From positions 310,001-374,000 of the forward strand of contig OY970234.1 in the NCBI GenBank assembly GCA_963714125.1: 64,000 bases of DNA, in the 5' to 3' direction. This DNA is from CAWCAW01 sp963714125 (GTDB lineage: Bacteria > Actinomycetota > Acidimicrobiia > Acidimicrobiales > UBA8190). The position numbers and the translations under genes are program-made. Shown piece after piece: positions 8,054 to 17,108 of this stretch (position 1 is the first letter of the stretch; every line of letters starts with the position of its first letter). A model generated the notes under the pieces. It ran no database searches. It was not told the origin of the DNA and worked only from the letters and a program-made list of their open reading frames with translations.

Positions 8054-8491
8054 TCACCCATTGCGGCGGGCGCCGACGGCCAACCGCTGGCGATGACGAC
8101 CACCGGCGGGGTACATACGGGTGAGGTGGTTCCACGCACACTGCGGGCACACTTCGACCACGTAACAGGCCACCTCGTCGGCGCGTCGACACAGGCGGGC
8201 CAGTTGGGCGGGCGTGGCCGGGCACGTCCCGTTGGCGGGGAGCCGGGGGCCAAAAACGTAGGTGACATGCACCAGTGCGGTCTCTTCGCAGATGGGACAG
8301 TCCTCGGTATCGGGGACGCCGATATTGCGCGCCGCGCGCAGCAGCTCAGGGTGGGCGTCGCAGACGTCGAGGCGCGACAGGCGACCTTTGCGGAACTCGC
8401 TGACCACAGCGTTGCGGGCCAAGCGGTACTCGACGCGCCCACCGGATCCCGTTATGGGGAACCCACGCAGCGTCGAAGGGCCGAAGCTCAT
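8054..8491 (-). CDS. DUF5318 zinc-finger-like protein
   Basis: About 145-aa protein that matches the actinobacterial DUF5318 family: VEYRLARNAVVSEFRKGRLSRLDVCDAHPELLRAARNIG, then CPIC, then VTYVFGPRLPANG, and VVEVCPQCAWNHLTRMY near the end. The cysteines (C near 49, CPIC, CPQC) suggest one or two metal sites. The function of the family is not known. The ATG at 8491 (MSFGPST) is preferred over an upstream ATG at 8530 because the family begins close to VEYRLARN. The gene diverges from padR, with a 290-bp spacer that holds the padR operator. Confidence 0.75.
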   Translation of the reverse strand: MSFGPSTLRGFPITGSGGRVEYRLARNAVVSEFRKGRLSRLDVCDAHPELLRAARNIGVPDTEDCPICEETALVHVTYVFGPRLPANGTCPATPAQLARLCRRADEVACYVVEVCPQCAWNHLTRMYPAGGRHRQRLAVGARRNG

Positions 8492-8707
8492 TCGTTCCAG
8501 GGTACCGCCGTGCGTCCCAAAAAGACCCAAAAAAGAGGAGTGACGAATCGAGTTTTCGCTAAGGGGCGAGGGGTCCCGGCCCCGTGCCCTATCCGTGGGC
8601 CGACCACCCCGGCGGTGGCGGCAAGGGCCGTAAGACGCCGACCTGGCCCGCGGCTAGCTCCCGGGGTCGGCGGGGTCGGCACGATCCGAGTGGCTTGAAT
8701 CATCGTC

Positions 8708-8741
8708 GATATATCGGTACGATACATCTCGACGATGTATC
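8708..8741. promoter_or_regulatory. PadR-type operator: three 8-bp half sites at 13-bp spacing
   Basis: Three octamers of the form GATnnATC lie at 8708-8715 (GATATATC), 8721-8728 (GATACATC) and 8734-8741 (GATGTATC), each exactly 13 bp apart. The second and third form a perfect inverted repeat with a 5-bp spacer, and the first is itself a palindrome. PadR repressors bind dyads built on an ATGTA-like core, and the array sits 41 bp before the padR start, so self-regulation of padR-ino1 is the likely role. Confidence 0.7.
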
Positions 8742-8781
8742 GACTGCCTACCACCGACCGCCGCCGCGGGGAGCGCTTCTG

Positions 8782-9426
8782 ATGCTTGAGCTGGCCATTT
8801 TGGGTCTCCTCGGTGACCAGGAGCTGCACGGATACGAAATCCGCAAGCGCCTGTGCGACGAGCTCGGGTTCGTCTCCAACGTGTCGTTCGGCTCCCTCTA
8901 CCCAGCCCTGTCGCGCCTCGAACGCTCCGGGGCCGTGACCGCCGTCGAGGTGGCGGGCCGGCCGCCGGCCACCCGGGTGCCCATGACCGGATCGCTCAGC
9001 GGCGAAATCGCCGCCTTGCGCGAGCGGCGGGCCACCTCGGGCCTGGGACGGCGGGGGCGCAAGGTGTACCGGATCACCGAAGAGGGCCGGCGCCAGTTCG
9101 CCGAGCTCCTCGACAACGACAAGGGCAACGCCACCGACGATGCCCGTAGCTTCGGGCTACGGCTGGCTTTTGCTCGTTACATGCCCCCCCACGCCCGCCT
9201 CCGACTGCTGGAGCGGCGGCGCACCCAACTCGCCCACCGGCTCGCCGACGCCCGCTCGTCAGCGGCGACGGCCGCTGAGCGGCTCGACCCCTACGCCCGG
9301 TCGGTGCTGGAGCACTCGGCCGAGTCGACGGAACGTGACATCTCGTGGCTCGACCGGCTGATCGACGCCGAAAAGGGCCAGAACGACGCCATTGCAATGG
9401 CTCAAAGCAAGGGAGAAATTCAATGA
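8782..9426 (+). CDS. PadR family transcriptional regulator
   Basis: 214-aa regulator. The N-terminal winged helix-turn-helix is MLELAILGLLGDQELHGYEIRKRLCDELGFVSNVSFGSLYPALSRLERSGAV, the full PadR signature, followed by the wing (RRGRKVYRITEEGRRQF) and a C-terminal helical dimerisation region (RLRLLERRRTQLAHRLADARS). An insert of about 35 residues (VEVAGRPPATRVPMTGSLSGEIAALRERR) sits between helix 3 and the wing, longer than usual. The ATG at 8782 follows GGGGAG at a good distance. Its stop overlaps the ino1 start (ATGA), and the same padR-ino1 pairing is known from mycobacteria, so it probably controls inositol synthesis and itself through the operator at 8708-8741. Confidence 0.9.
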   Translation: MLELAILGLLGDQELHGYEIRKRLCDELGFVSNVSFGSLYPALSRLERSGAVTAVEVAGRPPATRVPMTGSLSGEIAALRERRATSGLGRRGRKVYRITEEGRRQFAELLDNDKGNATDDARSFGLRLAFARYMPPHARLRLLERRRTQLAHRLADARSSAATAAERLDPYARSVLEHSAESTERDISWLDRLIDAEKGQNDAIAMAQSKGEIQ

Positions 9427-10520
9427 AGACCGTCCGCGTGGCCATCGCCGGCGTGGGGAACTGCGCCAGCTCGTTGGTCCAAGGTGTCGAGTACTACCGC
9501 GATGCCGACCCCGAGGTCATCGTGCCCGGCCTCATGAACGTGGTACTCGGTGGCTACCACGTGCATGACGTCGAGTTCGTGGCCGCCTTCGACGTCGATG
9601 CCACCAAGGTGGGTGTGGATCTCTCCAAGGCCATCTTCGCCGGCCACAACAACACGGTGCGCTTTGCCACCGTGGGACACAGCGACGTCACCGTGCAGCG
9701 CGGCCCCACCTTCGACAGCCTCGGGACCTACTACCGCGACGCCGTGGAGGAGTCGCCGGCCGAGCCCGTCGACATCGCCCAGGTGCTGCGTGACACCAAG
9801 GCCGACGTGCTCGTGAGCTATCTGCCGGTGGGCTCGGAGCAGGCCCAACGCCACTACGCCCAGGCCGCCTTGGACGCCAAGGTGGCGTTCGTCAACGCCA
9901 TTCCCGTGTTCATCGCGTCGGACCCCGAGTGGGCGGCCCGTTTCGCCAACGCCGGGGTCCCCATCGTGGGCGACGACATCAAGAGCCAGGTGGGTTCGAC
10001 CATCGTCCACCGCGTCTTGACCCGGCTCTTCGAAGACCGCGGCCTCGCCCTCGACCGCACGTACCAGCTGAACGTGGGCGGCAACATGGACTTCAAGAAC
10101 ATGCTCGAGCGCAAGCGCCTCGAGTCCAAGAAGATCTCCAAGACCCAGGCCGTCACCAGCCAGGTCGAGAACTACGTCCTCGACGCCGACGACGTGCACA
10201 TCGGGCCGTCAGACCACGTGCCGTGGCTCGAAGACCGCAAATGGGCCTACATCCGCATGGAAGGGCGCAACTTCGGCGACGTCCCTCTCAACTTGGAGCT
10301 CAAGCTCGAGGTGTGGGACTCGCCCAACTCCGCCGGCGTGATCATCGACGCCGTGCGGTGCGCCAAGGTGGCCCTCGACCGCGGTATCGGCGGTCCGCTG
10401 CTCGGACCATCGGCGTACTTCATGAAATCCCCGCCGGTGCAGTACCACGACGACGAGGCCCTGAAGATGGTTGAAGCCTTCGCCGCCGGCGACGTCGACT
10501 CCAAGCAAGCGGCTGGCTAA
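9423..10520 (+). CDS. ino1: Inositol-3-phosphate synthase
   Basis: 365-aa myo-inositol phosphate synthase, converting glucose 6-phosphate to inositol 3-phosphate with NAD. In actinomycetes the product feeds phosphatidylinositol and mycothiol. Seen are the Rossmann start VRVAIAGVGNCASSLVQGVEYYRD, the VSYLPVGSEQAQRHYAQAAL segment, the catalytic core VPIVGDDIKSQVGSTIVHRVLTRLF, and LNVGGNMDFKNMLERKRLESKKISKTQAV, all hallmarks of the short actinobacterial/archaeal type. The length equals that of the mycobacterial enzyme. The start ATG overlaps the padR stop and follows AGGGAGA. It converges with pcnA, overlapping by four bases at the stops. Confidence 0.96.
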   Translation: MKTVRVAIAGVGNCASSLVQGVEYYRDADPEVIVPGLMNVVLGGYHVHDVEFVAAFDVDATKVGVDLSKAIFAGHNNTVRFATVGHSDVTVQRGPTFDSLGTYYRDAVEESPAEPVDIAQVLRDTKADVLVSYLPVGSEQAQRHYAQAALDAKVAFVNAIPVFIASDPEWAARFANAGVPIVGDDIKSQVGSTIVHRVLTRLFEDRGLALDRTYQLNVGGNMDFKNMLERKRLESKKISKTQAVTSQVENYVLDADDVHIGPSDHVPWLEDRKWAYIRMEGRNFGDVPLNLELKLEVWDSPNSAGVIIDAVRCAKVALDRGIGGPLLGPSAYFMKSPPVQYHDDEALKMVEAFAAGDVDSKQAAG

Positions 10521-11905
10521 CTCTGGCGCTGGGCCCACCAGGCGTCGAGGCGCTTCATCGCCTCCTCTTCGCCCAGAGGGCCTTCTTCCAGGCGCAGTTC
10601 CATGAGGAAATCGAGTGCGTCACCCACCGCCCGACCCGGGGTGAGGCCGAGGTGCTCCATCACCTGACGGCCGTCGAGGTCGGGACGCAAGGCGTCGAGC
10701 TCCTCTTGTGACCGCAGCTCCTCGATGCGTGCCTCCAACTCGTCCATGCGCTGCCCCAGGGCACGGGCCCGGGCCGCGTTACGCGTGGTGCAGTCACAAC
10801 GCGTCAGCTCGTTGAGCGCTTCGAGCAACGGCCCCGCATCACGCACGTACCGACGCACCGCCTTGTCGGTCCATCCCAGCCGGTACGTATGAAAACGCAA
10901 GTGAAGCTCCACCAGCCGCGTAATGGTCTCGACCTCGTCCTTCGGATAGCGCAAGGCGGTGAGCCGCTCACGCGCCATGCGGGCTCCAACCACCTCGTGG
11001 TGATGAAACGTGACCCCGCCGGGGCCGAAGGCGCGCGTGCGGGGCTTCCCGATGTCGTGCAGCAACGCGGCCACGCGCAGCTGACGATCGGCATGGGTCT
11101 TGTCCACCACGGCCAACGTGTGACCGAGGACGTCCTTGTGACGGTGAATGGGGTCCTGTTCCAGGGCTAGGCCCGGCAACTCCGGCAGGAACTGGGCCGC
11201 CAGCCCGGTGTCGACCACGAACCACAGCCCCAGTGAGGGTTTGTCCACCACCATCAGCTTGTTGAGCTCGTCGCGAATGCGTTCCGCCGACACGATGGAA
11301 AGGCGATCGGCCATGGCCCGTACCGCCTCGACGAGCTCGGGATCGGGTTTGAGGGCCATGCCGGCGATGAAGCGCGCCGCGCGCAACATGCGCAACGGAT
11401 CATCGGAGAAAGCTGTCTCCGGATCCAGCGGCGTGCGCAGGCGGGCCGCGGCCAGGTCCTCCAGGCCGCCGAAGGGGTCGATGAGGTCGAACGTCGGCAA
11501 AGCCAGGGCCATGGCGTTGACGGTGAAGTCGCGCCGCGACAGATCCGTCTCGATGGAATCTCCGAACTTCACCTCCGGCTTGCGGGAGTCGGGGTGGTAC
11601 ACCTCGGCCCGGTGGGTGGTGATCTCGTAATCGTCCCGGCCGCGGCGCGCCCCGATGGTGCCGAATTTCTTTCCCTGCAGCCACACGTCGTCGGCCCAGC
11701 CCGACACGAGACGCTCGATCTCATCAGGCCGGGCATCGGTGGTGAGGTCGTAGTCGCGCTTGACCGACACCCCGCCGGCCACGGCCGGGAAGATGGCGTC
11801 GCGCACCGAGCCACCCACCAGATAGAGACGGTGGCCGGCCGCCTCGAAGCGGGCCCCCAACTCGGCGGTGGCGTCGACCAGGGGCTGGAGTCGCTCGGGA
11901 ATCAT
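10517..11905 (-). CDS. pcnA: CCA tRNA nucleotidyltransferase / poly(A) polymerase family, HD domain
   Basis: 462-aa class II nucleotidyltransferase that adds or repairs the CCA end of tRNAs. The head domain has LYLVGGSVRDAIF and DYDLTTDARPDEIE (catalytic aspartates) and RRDFTVNAMAL; the neck has DDPLRMLRAARFIAGM; an HD-type domain follows with VAALLHDIGKPRTRAF and HHHEVVGARMARERL, as in the bacterial two-domain forms. The ATG at 11905 (MIPERLQPL) is chosen from homology; in-frame codons upstream run into the divergent gene. The neighbourhood pcnA - exported protein - murJ - trx - par is the conserved actinobacterial arrangement. Confidence 0.93.
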   Translation of the reverse strand: MIPERLQPLVDATAELGARFEAAGHRLYLVGGSVRDAIFPAVAGGVSVKRDYDLTTDARPDEIERLVSGWADDVWLQGKKFGTIGARRGRDDYEITTHRAEVYHPDSRKPEVKFGDSIETDLSRRDFTVNAMALALPTFDLIDPFGGLEDLAAARLRTPLDPETAFSDDPLRMLRAARFIAGMALKPDPELVEAVRAMADRLSIVSAERIRDELNKLMVVDKPSLGLWFVVDTGLAAQFLPELPGLALEQDPIHRHKDVLGHTLAVVDKTHADRQLRVAALLHDIGKPRTRAFGPGGVTFHHHEVVGARMARERLTALRYPKDEVETITRLVELHLRFHTYRLGWTDKAVRRYVRDAGPLLEALNELTRCDCTTRNAARARALGQRMDELEARIEELRSQEELDALRPDLDGRQVMEHLGLTPGRAVGDALDFLMELRLEEGPLGEEEAMKRLDAWWAQRQS

Positions 11906-11990
11906 CGCCGCCGAGGGTAGTGCCGTGCGGCAGGCCATCTTGGCGTCGGCGATGCCGGGTGCCTTGGTCCCTATAGGCTGCCTCGCCGAG

Positions 11991-14204
11991 GTGGACCACC
12001 GCCCAAAGACCCTTGTCGTCGGCGCGCTGTGCGCACTGGTGGCCTTCACCTACGTCGGGTTGTCACCTGAACCGGTCGCGGGTGCATCAGGGACGCCCGC
12101 GCTGCGGCTTTTGTCGCAATCCCCGTGGGTGGGCGTCAACCAACCTTTTCTCGCCCACCTATCGGTGTCGGGGGTGACGGCATCCTCGGCGCCGGCGTTA
12201 TCGGTGACCGTGTATCCCTATCTGACGACGCGCTCGGCCTTCGACCAGACCCTCAGCACGGCGCCTAACGGCCTCGCGTTGTCCCAGTCCTCGGCGCTGC
12301 CGCTGTCGTCACTGAGTGCCGATCCGGCCGGGGGCTATGACATCAACGTTCCCGTCAGCACCGGCGCCGGGGGCGTGGCCAGCGCCACCACGCCCTTTGG
12401 GGCCGATCTCGACTGCACCCTCGGATCCTGTGGCGGCGTGTACCCCGTGGTGTTCACCCTCACCGATGCGTCGAGCCCCAATGCGTTGGCCGAACTCACC
12501 ACCTACCTCGTCTACGACGATCCCGCCGCCAACACCCAACGACTGCGCCTGGCCCTTGTCATCCCCGTCGGCTTGCCCGCCACGGTGTCGGACCGCAGCG
12601 GCCGCCTGACGCCGCCCAGTGACGCCTCAGTGGGCGGCCTCAACAGCCTCGTCACGGGACTGGCGTCACATCCCGACGTTCCCTTGACCGTCGTCCCCGA
12701 CCCGGCCAGCGCCCAGGCCATGGCCCTCGACCCCCGCGGCCGCGCCCGCCAAACGCTGGCCGCGTTGGACCTGGTAGCCAACGGCGGCGCCCGCCAAGCC
12801 GTGTGCGAAGGGTTCACCACGGTGAACCCGAACGTGATGGTGGCCGACGGCCTGAGTTCGGAACTGGCCGACCAGGTGGCCCGGGCTCCGGCCGTGCTGG
12901 CCGATGCCGGGGTGCACAGCACCCAGTGCACCGGGGTAGGAGAGACGTGGGTCTCCAGCGGGGATGTCGACTCCTCCGCGCTGACCGCGCTGCAGGGTCT
13001 GGGCTACCAGAACATCATCGTGCCGCCCAGTGCGGTGTCGGGAGCGGCGACTTCGACCACGTTCACGCGACTGTTCGCCTTCAGCCCATCTCGGGGGTCG
13101 GGTGCCACCAACGGGGTCCCCGCCGCGCTGAGCGACCCTGGCCTGGGCGCCCATCTCCAAAACGCCTCGGGACCCAACGCCGCGCTAGCCGCCTATCAAC
13201 TGCTCGCCGACCTGTCGTTGATCTATTACGAGGAGCCCAACACCGTCAGCCCCCGAGGAGTGGTGGCCCTGGCCCCAACGGGGTGGACGCCGCGCGCCGG
13301 ATTCCTGGCCGACGCGCTGGGCGGGCTGGAGCAGAACCCGGTGATAGAGCCGGTCACCCTCGAAAACTTCTTCACTGACGTGCCCGTGGGCGGCAGCGTG
13401 GGCGGCGTGGCCCAACCCGTGCTCCGGCGGCCCGGGGTAGGCACCATCACGGCGCCGTCAGGGTTGCCCACCAAGGCCATCCGGACCACGCGCCTCGATC
13501 TCGAGGGCTTCGCCGTCTCGGTGGGACCGTCCGGCGCCGCCGGGGCGCGCTCGTTGCAGGACTTGCTGCTGCGGGCCGAATCCGACGAGCTCAAGACGTC
13601 CCAGCAACAAGCCGCCGTGGCCGGCATCCGGGCCCAGCTCCAAGGCCAGCTGGCGGACATCTCCATCCGCACGGACACCATCCGTCTGACCTCGATCTCC
13701 GCCACGGTGCCCATTACCGTCCTGCGCAGCACCCGCTACCCCGTGACCGGCACGCTCTGTCTCACCAGCGACAAGCTCCTGTTCCCGTCGGGCCGCTGCC
13801 GACGGTCGGTGACGCTGCGCAACCCCACCAACTCGGTCTCCTTCGCCATCCGGGCCCGCGCCTCGGGCGACTTTCGCATGACGGTCACCTTCTCGAGCCC
13901 CGACGGACACCTGGTGCTCGCCAGCGGACAACTGAGCGTGCGGTCCATGTCCACCTCGGCCGTGGCCATCGCGTTGTCGGTGGCGGCCGTGGGCGTGCTG
14001 TTGCTGTGGTGGGGACGGACCCTGTGGCGAGGGCGCCGATCAGGGCGCGGTGCCCATGCCCGGCGAGGCCGACGTGGCCACCATCACGACGACGAGGGCG
14101 ACAGCGGCGAGGGTGAGCCCATCGGCCCCGACACCGATGTGGGAGACACCGATGTGGGTGACTCCGACGTAGGCAACGCCGCGCAACCGGTCAACAGTCC
14201 GTGA
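11991..14204 (+). CDS. Large exported membrane-anchored protein (DUF6049-like)
   Basis: About 737-aa protein occupying the place of mycobacterial Rv3909, directly before murJ. The GTG start at 11991 gives a basic tip and a hydrophobic segment (TLVVGALCALVAFTYVGL), a signal peptide or anchor. A long beta-rich extracellular region follows (e.g. LRLALVIPVGLPATVSDRSGRLTPP, then repeated domain-like segments to about residue 640). A C-terminal membrane helix (AVAIALSVAAVGVLLLWWGRTLW) leads to a basic, then acidic, cytoplasmic tail with a GDTDVGDTDVGDSDVG repeat. The molecular role is unknown; constant linkage to murJ points to cell-wall assembly. The stop is 7 bp before murJ. Confidence 0.8.
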   Translation: MDHRPKTLVVGALCALVAFTYVGLSPEPVAGASGTPALRLLSQSPWVGVNQPFLAHLSVSGVTASSAPALSVTVYPYLTTRSAFDQTLSTAPNGLALSQSSALPLSSLSADPAGGYDINVPVSTGAGGVASATTPFGADLDCTLGSCGGVYPVVFTLTDASSPNALAELTTYLVYDDPAANTQRLRLALVIPVGLPATVSDRSGRLTPPSDASVGGLNSLVTGLASHPDVPLTVVPDPASAQAMALDPRGRARQTLAALDLVANGGARQAVCEGFTTVNPNVMVADGLSSELADQVARAPAVLADAGVHSTQCTGVGETWVSSGDVDSSALTALQGLGYQNIIVPPSAVSGAATSTTFTRLFAFSPSRGSGATNGVPAALSDPGLGAHLQNASGPNAALAAYQLLADLSLIYYEEPNTVSPRGVVALAPTGWTPRAGFLADALGGLEQNPVIEPVTLENFFTDVPVGGSVGGVAQPVLRRPGVGTITAPSGLPTKAIRTTRLDLEGFAVSVGPSGAAGARSLQDLLLRAESDELKTSQQQAAVAGIRAQLQGQLADISIRTDTIRLTSISATVPITVLRSTRYPVTGTLCLTSDKLLFPSGRCRRSVTLRNPTNSVSFAIRARASGDFRMTVTFSSPDGHLVLASGQLSVRSMSTSAVAIALSVAAVGVLLLWWGRTLWRGRRSGRGAHARRGRRGHHHDDEGDSGEGEPIGPDTDVGDTDVGDSDVGNAAQPVNSP

Positions 14205-14211
14205 CCGGCCC

Positions 14212-16272
14212 GTGAGCGATATAGGAGACGGCGGGGCCGGCACCGGAGACGTCGAGGGCGCCGCCGGGGGGGCGGTGGACGTCGGAAATCGCCGGCCCTT
14301 AGCTCGCGCCACCGGCATCATGGCCATCGGCACCACGGTGTCGCGCGTCACCGGGATGCTGCGCATCTTCGCCGTCGCCTACGCCCTGGGGGCGGGCAGT
14401 TCTGTATTGGCCGACAGCTACAACCTGGCCAACACCATGCCCAACATGATCCACGACGTGGTGCTGGGCGGCGTGTTGTCGGCCACCTTCGTCCCCGTCT
14501 TCGTCCAGTGGCTCACCACGCGCCCCGAACAAGAGGCGTGGGAGGCCATCTCCGCCATCACCAGCGTGACCATGATCATCATCGCGGCGGCGTCGGTGCT
14601 GTTTCTCGCCGTCACCCCGTTCATCATCGACGCCACCACGTTCTTGAACCACGGGTCCCAAGCAGCCGGGTCGCGCACGCTCGCCATCGACCTGTTGTTC
14701 TTGTTCGTCCCCCAGCTCACCTGTTATGGCTTCATCTCCCTCGGCACCGCCCTCCTCAACGCCAGGCGCAAGTTCGGGGCGCCCATGTTCACGCCCATCG
14801 CCAACAATCTCGTGCTCGTCGTGGTCTTGCTCGTCTTCGGCACCACCGTTCGCCACGCCTCGGTCCATGGCGTTGTCCACGACCGCGGCCAGCTACTGCT
14901 GCTGGGGCTGGGTACCACCGCCGGGGTCGTCGTACAGGCGGGCTTGATGATTCCGAGCCTCCGGCGCGCCGGACTGCACTTGACGTGGCGCCCCAACCGA
15001 CATCACCCCGCCGTGACCACCATCTTGCGCCTGTCGGGGTGGACATTCGGGCTGGTGGCGGCCAACCAGGTGGCGCTGTTCGTCGTGTTGGCGCTGTCCA
15101 TCAAGATCGGTCCCGGCGCCGTCTCCGCCTACACCTACGCGTTCACCTTTTTTCAGCTGCCCTACGGCGTGGTGGCCGTGTCGGTGATGAGTGCCACCGC
15201 ACCCGAGCTCAGTGCCCTGTGGTCGGTCGGCAACCTCGAGGCATTTCGCCGCCGCATGGGCATCGGGCTGCGGGCCATCCTGGCCATCGTCCTGCCCGCC
15301 GCGGCGGGGATGCTGATCCTGGCTCGGCCCCTGGTGGCGCTGTTGCTCGGGTGGGGCGCGGCGCGCGGCCATACCGCCACGACGGCCAGCGCCCTGGCCA
15401 TGTTGTGTCTAGGACTACCGGGATTCTGCGTGTTCCTCTACGCCATCCGTGTCCTGCAATCGGTGCAAGACCTGCGCTCGGCGTTCTGGCTCTACGTCTT
15501 GGAAAACGGCGTCAACATCGTGGCCGCCGTCGTGCTGGCGGGCCCCCTGGGCGTGCGCGGCATCGCCCTGTCGATCTCCATCGCGTACAGCGTCGCCGCC
15601 GTGGCGGCCCTGGTCACCCTGCGCGCCAAGGTGCACGGGCTCAGTGGGGCCACCGTGGGACGGCCCCTCGCCCACGTGCTCTATGCCACCGTCGCCGTCG
15701 TGCTGGCATCAGTGGCGGGCAACAACCTGACGTCGTCGACGACGACGCTCGGGCTCATCGAACGGGTTGTGCTCGGCACCGTGGCCGGCATCGTCGCCTA
15801 TGTCGTGGTGGCCGGTGCGCTGGCCGCCGCATCGGCGCGCCGGCACGGACCAGGTCACTCTGGTGGTTCCGGCGGTGGTGGTGGTCCGTTCGGCGGCGGG
15901 CGAGGTGGGAGCGGCGGCGGCGGTCAGGGAGGTAGTGGTCCCAGCGCTGCGACCCGTCCGGGTCGTAGCCCCGGAGCCGGCAAACACAGTGCCTCGGGGG
16001 CGCGCCGGCGACTGCGAGCGCGCCGTCCCGCGCCCCCGCGCCCCCGGCGCGACTCCCACCGGCCGGTCGTCCGCCACGCCGACCGCTCGGCCTCGGCCCC
16101 ACGCTCCGACCAGACCCCGACCGGCCGCACCGTGGCAGACTCGACCCCTAGCGACGCACCGGACCCGGGGCACCGGCCGCGTCGCCGCACACGACGATCC
16201 CGCACCCGCACCCCATTGGAGGCCGTTGTATGGCGAGCATCGCCATCGTCACCGACAGCGCGTGTGACCTGA
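14212..16272 (+). CDS. murJ: Lipid II flippase MurJ/MviN with unusual basic C-terminal tail
   Basis: 686-aa integral membrane protein. The core (about residues 28-540) has about 14 hydrophobic helices and MurJ signatures: ATGIMAIGTTVSRVTGMLRIFAVAYALGAG, ADSYNLANTMPNMIHDVVLGGVLSATFVPVF and YTYAFTFFQLPYGVVAVSVMSATAPELS. MurJ flips lipid II across the membrane for peptidoglycan synthesis. The last ~145 residues are odd: a glycine-rich run (GGGGGPFGGGRGGSGGGGQGG) followed by an arginine/proline-rich tail, ending inside degV with a 43-bp overlap. There is no sign of the pseudokinase domain that mycobacterial MurJ carries. A GTG start is used, 7 bp after the previous stop. Confidence 0.92.
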   Translation: MSDIGDGGAGTGDVEGAAGGAVDVGNRRPLARATGIMAIGTTVSRVTGMLRIFAVAYALGAGSSVLADSYNLANTMPNMIHDVVLGGVLSATFVPVFVQWLTTRPEQEAWEAISAITSVTMIIIAAASVLFLAVTPFIIDATTFLNHGSQAAGSRTLAIDLLFLFVPQLTCYGFISLGTALLNARRKFGAPMFTPIANNLVLVVVLLVFGTTVRHASVHGVVHDRGQLLLLGLGTTAGVVVQAGLMIPSLRRAGLHLTWRPNRHHPAVTTILRLSGWTFGLVAANQVALFVVLALSIKIGPGAVSAYTYAFTFFQLPYGVVAVSVMSATAPELSALWSVGNLEAFRRRMGIGLRAILAIVLPAAAGMLILARPLVALLLGWGAARGHTATTASALAMLCLGLPGFCVFLYAIRVLQSVQDLRSAFWLYVLENGVNIVAAVVLAGPLGVRGIALSISIAYSVAAVAALVTLRAKVHGLSGATVGRPLAHVLYATVAVVLASVAGNNLTSSTTTLGLIERVVLGTVAGIVAYVVVAGALAAASARRHGPGHSGGSGGGGGPFGGGRGGSGGGGQGGSGPSAATRPGRSPGAGKHSASGARRRLRARRPAPPRPRRDSHRPVVRHADRSASAPRSDQTPTGRTVADSTPSDAPDPGHRPRRRTRRSRTRTPLEAVVWRASPSSPTARVT

Positions 16273-17072
16273 CACCGGCGACGGTCGACGAGCGCAACAT
16301 CACGGTGGTGCCCCTCATGATCCGCTTCGGCCAAGAGGAACTTGTCGATCGCGAGGAGCTCGCGTCCAAGGAATTCTGGGATCGCGTCATCACGGGACCC
16401 GATATGCCTTCGACGGCGGCTCCCTCGCCGGGGTTGTTCCACCAGGCCTTCACCGCCGCCGCTGACGCCGGGCACCAGAGCGTGGTGTGCATCACGTTGT
16501 CCTCGGGCCTGTCGGCCACTTACCAGGCCGCCTGCACCGCCGCCGACAAGGCGCGCGACCGCATCGCCGTGCACGTCGTCGACTCACTGTCGGTCACCAT
16601 GGGACAAGGGCTTTTGGTCCTCGCCGCGCGCGACATGGCCGATGCCGGCGCCAGCGCCGAGGACATCGTGGCCGCCACCGAGGATGCCAAGGGACGCACC
16701 CACGTCTACGGCGTGCTCGGCAGCCTCGACTACCTGAAAAAAGGTGGTCGCATCGGTGGCGCCGCCCATCTCATGGGTTCGTTGCTTTCCATCAAGCCCG
16801 TCATCGAGGTGCGCGGCGGGGTGGTCGAGGTCGAGTCCAAGCAGCGCACCCGCAGCCGCGCCTTGCAGTATCTGGCCTCCAAAGCCACCGAAGTCGGCGC
16901 CCTCGACCGCCTGGCACTGGCCAACGGGGTGGCCGAGGACATCGACGACGTGCTGGCGTTGTTGGCCGGCGCCCATCCCACCCATCCACTGGTGTTGGGC
17001 GACTTGGGACCGGTCGTCGGCGCCCATGCCGGCCCCGGTACCGTCGGGCTCTGCTTCATCGCGGCGCCCTGA
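16230..17072 (+). CDS. DegV family fatty-acid-binding protein
   Basis: 280-aa DegV/FakB-type protein. Signatures: IAIVTDSACDLTP at the N-terminus, MPSTAAPSPGLFHQAF, VVCITLSSGLSATYQAA, VVDSLSVTMGQGLLVLAARDMA and GVLGSLDYLKKGGRIGGAAHLMGSLLSIKPVIEV. DegV proteins bind a single fatty acid and in many Gram-positives present it to a fatty acid kinase; no kinase gene is nearby. The ATG at 16230 lies inside the murJ tail in another frame. The strong match begins at residue 1, so this start is well supported and the murJ tail is the questionable partner of the overlap. Confidence 0.92.
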   Translation: MASIAIVTDSACDLTPATVDERNITVVPLMIRFGQEELVDREELASKEFWDRVITGPDMPSTAAPSPGLFHQAFTAAADAGHQSVVCITLSSGLSATYQAACTAADKARDRIAVHVVDSLSVTMGQGLLVLAARDMADAGASAEDIVAATEDAKGRTHVYGVLGSLDYLKKGGRIGGAAHLMGSLLSIKPVIEVRGGVVEVESKQRTRSRALQYLASKATEVGALDRLALANGVAEDIDDVLALLAGAHPTHPLVLGDLGPVVGAHAGPGTVGLCFIAAP

Positions 17073-17108
17073 GCGGGTCGGGAAGGTCCCCCGGCTAATC
17101 TCGGCACC

